A DNA stretch of 64,000 nucleotides. It comes from Actinomycetota bacterium (lineage in GTDB: Bacteria; Actinomycetota; Acidimicrobiia; Acidimicrobiales; AC-14). Shown here one piece after another: positions 61,055 through 64,000 of this stretch. A program made the position numbers and the translations under genes. Numbering within the stretch: position 1 is the first letter of the stretch; each line of letters opens with the position of its first letter. The notes beneath the pieces are model-generated. The model made no database searches and was not told the origin of the DNA. It was given only the letters and a program-made list of their open reading frames with translations. The stretch covers positions 34,145 through 98,144 of the forward strand of contig JBFMCT010000001.1 in NCBI GenBank assembly GCA_040754375.1, read 5' to 3'.

Positions 61055-62130
61055 GCGTGAACCTCCTGGGATGTGTTCCGGCGGTGGGTGAGCTGGTTTC
61101 GGGTGAACTGGGCGACCAGCGATTCGATGGCCGCGATGGTGGGTGAACCGGGGCAGGCGTCGAGCGGTGACAGGCCCTGGCGCTCGGCCTCGGCCACCTC
61201 GGGGTCGAAGGGGACCCGGATGTGGGGGGCCAGGCCCGGGTGGTCGGGCTCGTCGCGGAAGCGGTTGGCGACCACGGTGGTCGTGCGGCCCTCGCCCACC
61301 ATAGGCAGCAGGCGCCGGGCCGTCATGGCCGACCGCCAGGCCGGGCCGGTCACCACGATCACGTCGTCGGAGAAGGCGTGGTAGCGCTCGAAGGGCGTGG
61401 TGGGGCCGGCCTCCAGGTCGCCGATCACGTCCCAGGCCGGCTCCCCGAAGCCCAGCAAGGTCTGGACGAGGGCCACCACCGTCTTCTTGGCCGAGCTCTT
61501 GTCGGTCTCGCCGATCTTGCCCAGGCCCGTGACCGCCACCCCGTCGGGGCCGGCCACCGTGTACTTCTCGACCACCTCCCGGGGCAGCAGGCCCGACCGC
61601 AGCTGCCAGCCGTAGGCCGCGCCCGGGTTGCGCTCGAGCACCTCGTCGGGCAGGGCCACGTCCTGGCCGTTGAGGCCGATGCTGTAGGCCAGGCCGGGGT
61701 TTACGTCCATGTCGGCGGCCAGCACCCGCCGGCCCTGGCGGGCCAGCAGGCGGGCCATCGTCGAGGAGATCACGGTCTTGCCCGAGCCCCCCTTGCCGAT
61801 GATGGCGATCCGCAGCCCCAGCCGGCTGCGGGCGTCGGCCAGCTCGTCGGCCTCAACCCCCTGGAGGCGGGCCCGGGCCTCCTCGGCGTGGTCGCGCAGG
61901 CGGGTCTCGTGGGCTTCCAGCATGTCGTTGATCCCGGTGAACCCCCGGCTGCGCTGCCAGGTCGCCAGGTGGCGCAACAACGAACCGGCCTGGCGCTCGA
62001 CGGCCAGCCACCCCAGGGTGTCGTCGGCCCGCCCCACCAGGTCGTCCATGACCGCCGTCTGCCGGCCCAGGTTGTCGGCCGCCCACGCCTCCCGCCTGAC
62101 CCGCCGCGCGTCACGCTCGGCGTCGTCCAT
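61051..62130 (-). CDS. Second CooC/MinD-like ATPase with N-terminal helical domain
   Basis: A 359-residue protein. The first 105 residues are helical and charged (ERDARRVRREAWAADNLGRQ, ETRLRDHAEEARARLQ). Then comes a SIMIBI ATPase with GKGGSGKTVISS, VLAADMDVNPGLAYSIG and WDVIGDLEAGPTTPFERY. Unlike its downstream partner it lacks the CxC cluster. Both proteins end with the same kind of segment (DACPGSPTIAAIESLV here, DADPGSPAMVAVSELADLIV there), suggesting an ancient duplication and perhaps a heterodimer. ATG 62130 follows AAGGTGGGAG. The longer open frame upstream has no family resemblance. Confidence 0.86.
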   Translation of the reverse strand: MDDAERDARRVRREAWAADNLGRQTAVMDDLVGRADDTLGWLAVERQAGSLLRHLATWQRSRGFTGINDMLEAHETRLRDHAEEARARLQGVEADELADARSRLGLRIAIIGKGGSGKTVISSTMARLLARQGRRVLAADMDVNPGLAYSIGLNGQDVALPDEVLERNPGAAYGWQLRSGLLPREVVEKYTVAGPDGVAVTGLGKIGETDKSSAKKTVVALVQTLLGFGEPAWDVIGDLEAGPTTPFERYHAFSDDVIVVTGPAWRSAMTARRLLPMVGEGRTTTVVANRFRDEPDHPGLAPHIRVPFDPEVAEAERQGLSPLDACPGSPTIAAIESLVAQFTRNQLTHRRNTSQEVHA

Positions 62131-62297
62131 CTCCCACCTTCTTGTTCGTCGGCCGGCCGCCCTCGGCCAGTCTAACGACCCCGCCGCCCCTCGGCCCGGC
62201 CGCGTACGAAGAAGATGACCTTCCACGGTGGCCAGCGGTCGCGGCGACGCTGGGGAGGCGGCGAGCAGTGCCGCTCCTTCCTCACCCCTGAGGTGCC

Positions 62298-62717
62298 TTA
62301 GCCAGGCCCCACCCGGCGGCCGGAGACGCGGCTCGGGACCAGCCGCATCCAGTGGGAGCGGTCACCGGGCGCCCACGGCGTCACTTTGAGCTCGCGGACC
62401 CGGGAGACCAGCGTGCCCTCGTCGTAGCCGGTGACCTCTTCGAGCCGTCCGGTGACCAGCACGCTCCAGCCGGAGTTGGTGTCGAGGTCCCAGGAGTCCA
62501 GCTGGAAGCAGGCGGGGGAGCCCGCGCCCATGCGCAGCTTGAGGCCGGGCCCCGTCCGGAAGACCGGAGCCTCGCCGTCGAGGGCGTAGTTGACCGTCAG
62601 GATCACCGGCTGACCGTGATCGACGATGCCGATCCGCCCAAGCCGCCCCGCGGCCAGCAGCCGCAGGCACTCGTCATAGTCGAGCATCTCCAGCCCACCC
62701 TGGTCGACGAGCCTCAC
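62298..62717 (-). CDS. Pyridoxamine 5'-phosphate oxidase-like flavin-binding protein
   Basis: A 139-residue split-barrel protein (PPOX/Pyridox_ox_2 type). The pattern LDYDECLRLLAAGRLGRIGIVDHGQPVILTVNYALDGEAPVFRTGPGLKL..MGAGSPACFQLDSWD and SGWSVLVTGRLEEVT is typical of actinobacterial members that bind FMN or F420 and reduce or sense small molecules. GTG 62717 is chosen: AAAGGGG lies 5 bases upstream, and it overlaps the stop of the zinc-ribbon gene (GTGA). The exact substrate is unknown. Confidence 0.87.
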   Translation of the reverse strand: MRLVDQGGLEMLDYDECLRLLAAGRLGRIGIVDHGQPVILTVNYALDGEAPVFRTGPGLKLRMGAGSPACFQLDSWDLDTNSGWSVLVTGRLEEVTGYDEGTLVSRVRELKVTPWAPGDRSHWMRLVPSRVSGRRVGPG

Positions 62718-62965
62718 GGTCGCCCCTTTGACGACGACGCCGTGCGGTGGCGTGGGGCCGTGCACTGGTCCCGGGACGGGCAGCCCGGACAGGTGAGCGG
62801 GTTCATCTGGCTGACCCAGTCGCGCTCGCCGTGCCAGCAGCACCCACAGTTGGGGCACAGGAAGTTGGTCTGCTCGCCCACCGGGACCGGCTGGAGCGTG
62901 CCGTTGCGGCACTCGGGGCACGGCCCGACGAGACCGGCCAGCCAGCGCAGGGCCACGGCATCCAC
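62714..62965 (-). CDS. Small zinc-ribbon protein
   Basis: An 83-residue protein with three cysteine pairs: CPEC (16-19), CPNCGCCWH (37-45) and CPGC (59-62). This suggests one or two zinc ribbons. The rest is short and basic at the end (APRHRTASSSKGRP). It may be a nucleic-acid- or protein-binding adapter. No named family was recognised. The GTG at 62965 is the start, and it is coupled to the PPOX gene by a GTGA overlap, so both are probably cotranscribed. Confidence 0.7.
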   Translation of the reverse strand: MDAVALRWLAGLVGPCPECRNGTLQPVPVGEQTNFLCPNCGCCWHGERDWVSQMNPLTCPGCPSRDQCTAPRHRTASSSKGRP

Positions 62966-63055
62966 GGTCCGATCATCCTGGGTTCGGGGCTGTAGGCCCA
63001 GGGCCGATGGTCCCGATGTCCGGGCGCCGAAGGTCTCGTTCCCTCCGTGGAGGAA

Positions 63056-63394
63056 CTAGGCCGGCGGTGCGGGGCGACCGGCCCGTTCGGTGAGCAGGGG
63101 CATCAACTGCTGGCGCCACGTCTCGATGTCGACCGTACCGGCGGACAGGCCTCCGTCGTCGAGGTCCGGGCGGTGGACCTGGGGCGGCAAGGCGGGGTCG
63201 TCGAGGCGGGCACCCACGACCTGCTCGAACGCGCTGTGGAGCATGGCGGCCGCGTCCGCGGGGTCGTCGGGGACCGCGACCTCGGCCAGGAGCGCCCGCA
63301 TGGCTCGCCAGACGGCGGGGTCGCCCCGCAGCCCCCATTGGGCCGGCTCGGGCACGAACAGGTCGGCCAGGGGGCGCCCAGCCGGCTGGGTCAC
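63056..63394 (-). CDS. Hypothetical protein
   Basis: A 112-residue soluble protein of unknown function (starts TQPAGRPLADLFVPEPAQWGLRG, with a helical middle DPADAAAMLHSAFEQVVGARL). It is acidic and Pro-rich, with no signal peptide, membrane segment or known motif. The GTG start is at 63394 and the ribosome site is weak. It reads in the same direction as the VOC protein upstream (60-base gap) and the zinc-ribbon gene downstream. The first half (PEPAQWGLRGDPAVWRAM) has a pattern seen in small ATPase-neighbour proteins, but this is not enough for a call. Confidence 0.6.
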   Translation of the reverse strand: MTQPAGRPLADLFVPEPAQWGLRGDPAVWRAMRALLAEVAVPDDPADAAAMLHSAFEQVVGARLDDPALPPQVHRPDLDDGGLSAGTVDIETWRQQLMPLLTERAGRPAPPA

Positions 63395-63454
63395 GGGCCC
63401 GGCTGGCGATGGTGGCCCGCACGCGCCGGCCGGCCGCGGCGGTCAGAGGATGGG

Positions 63455-63871
63455 TCAGCCATCGGTGGCGGGGCCGTCGACGCCGACCATCCAGGGGGTG
63501 CCGAAGCGGTCGACGCACATGCCGAAGGCGGGTGACCAGAAGGTCTCGCCCAAGGGCATGGTCACCGAGCCCCCGTCGGCCAGGGCGTCGAACACCCGGC
63601 GGGCCTCGCCGGGGCTGGTCGCGCTGTAGCTGACGGCCATCCCGCGAACCCCGTCGAAGCCACCGGTGGGGTCGTCGGAGGCCATGAGCAGGTGGCCCTC
63701 GAAGGTGAGGGCACCGTGCATGACCAAGTCGGCCTGCTCGGGCGGCGGGGGCTGGTCGCCCGGCATGTCCGCCATGCTCATCACCGACAGCTCACCGCCG
63801 AAGATCTCCTGGTAGCGCCCAAGCGCCTCCCGGCAGTTCCCCCCGAACATCAGGTAAGGATGAAAGGCCAT
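63455..63871 (-). CDS. VOC family protein (PhnB-like)
   Basis: A 138-residue glyoxalase/bleomycin-resistance fold protein of the PhnB/3-demethylubiquinone-methyltransferase-like type. It shows PYLMFGGNCREALGRYQEIFGGEL, VMHGALTFEGHLLMASD, AVSYSATSPGEARRVFDALADGG and FWSPAFGMCVDRFGTPWMVG. It lacks a complete set of classical metal ligands visible by eye, as in many PhnB-like proteins. ATG 63871 follows AGGAGG at 7 bases, a strong ribosome site. The upstream extension of the frame is not used. The function is unknown. Confidence 0.9.
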   Translation of the reverse strand: MAFHPYLMFGGNCREALGRYQEIFGGELSVMSMADMPGDQPPPPEQADLVMHGALTFEGHLLMASDDPTGGFDGVRGMAVSYSATSPGEARRVFDALADGGSVTMPLGETFWSPAFGMCVDRFGTPWMVGVDGPATDG

Positions 63872-64000
63872 CTGCTTCCTCCTCTGCGCTCCACGGCGAC
63901 CGCTCGCCCGCCGTTCTACCGCGCCGTCGACGGCTCGTCGAGACCGCTGAACCTCCACGGCCTGACAGGGGAGTGGCGGGCGCTCAGCCGACCTGGGCGG

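Noticed and set aside
1-64000. tRNA or rRNA genes
   Set aside because: No convincing T-loop/acceptor pair or rRNA core sequence was seen on either strand. Small RNAs cannot be excluded by eye.

Overview
The window is about 72% GC by eye, gene-dense, and uses many GTG and TTG starts with 4-base stop/start overlaps (ATGA, GTGA, TTGA). An MtrA/MtrB-like two-component pair with a GerMN lipoprotein, an LAxTG-type cell-wall sorting motif, a group 1h-like [NiFe]-hydrogenase large subunit and probable leaderless promoters (TANNNT 6 to 8 bases before the start codon) all point to a high-GC actinobacterium. Acidimicrobiia would fit, but that is inference. No rRNA, tRNA, CRISPR array or transposase gene was recognised.

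Layout. 0-1.3 kb: an ectoine synthase/ectoine hydroxylase fusion. 1.4-5 kb: a SWIM-finger protein and a SNF2 helicase. 5-9 kb: a lipoprotein hydrolase without the expected serine, and two cell-envelope glycosyltransferases. 9-14.6 kb: a small membrane protein, a methyltransferase, the two-component/GerMN operon and a site-2 protease. 14.6-20.5 kb: a complete seven-gene Mrp (Mnh) cation/proton antiporter operon on the minus strand. 20.7-22.9 kb: a cysteine-desulfurase-like enzyme and an SMI1/KNR4-like protein. 22.9-27.4 kb: a hydrogenase-linked locus made of a maturation-protease/SpoIIE-phosphatase fusion, an orphan hydrogenase large subunit and a divergent KaiC-like/XRE/cupin regulator. 27.4-28.1 kb: a VapBC-type toxin-antitoxin pair. 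28.1-31.6 kb: glycogen synthesis genes (glgA, glgC) and a pirin. 31.7-41.5 kb: a SecD-SecF fusion, a second Mrp operon with fused MnhA-MnhB, and a DedA protein. Most of this stretch (about 33.0-41.5 kb) has visibly lower GC. 41.6-49.5 kb: a methyltransferase, a repetitive secreted protein, a large AfsR-like regulator and an LAATG-tailed surface protein. 49.7-57 kb: an FtsH-like protease, YjbQ, a frameshifted flippase-like gene, a methyltransferase/glycosyltransferase pair and a large membrane protein. 57-64 kb: a HAD hydrolase, CcdA plus TlpA-like thioredoxin, a DUF1385 protein, two CooC/MinD-like ATPases, a zinc-ribbon/PPOX pair and a VOC protein.

The most unusual feature is a dispersed element of about 139 bp found five times. 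It has 17-bp imperfect terminal inverted repeats and an inner inverted repeat. Two copies lie inside genes in the same reading frame and add about 46 residues to a membrane glycosyltransferase and to the N-terminus of the cysteine-desulfurase-like enzyme. The other three sit just after stop codons. The second notable feature is the hydrogenase locus, where maturation, phosphatase signalling and transcriptional control are joined around a large subunit with no small-subunit gene in the window.
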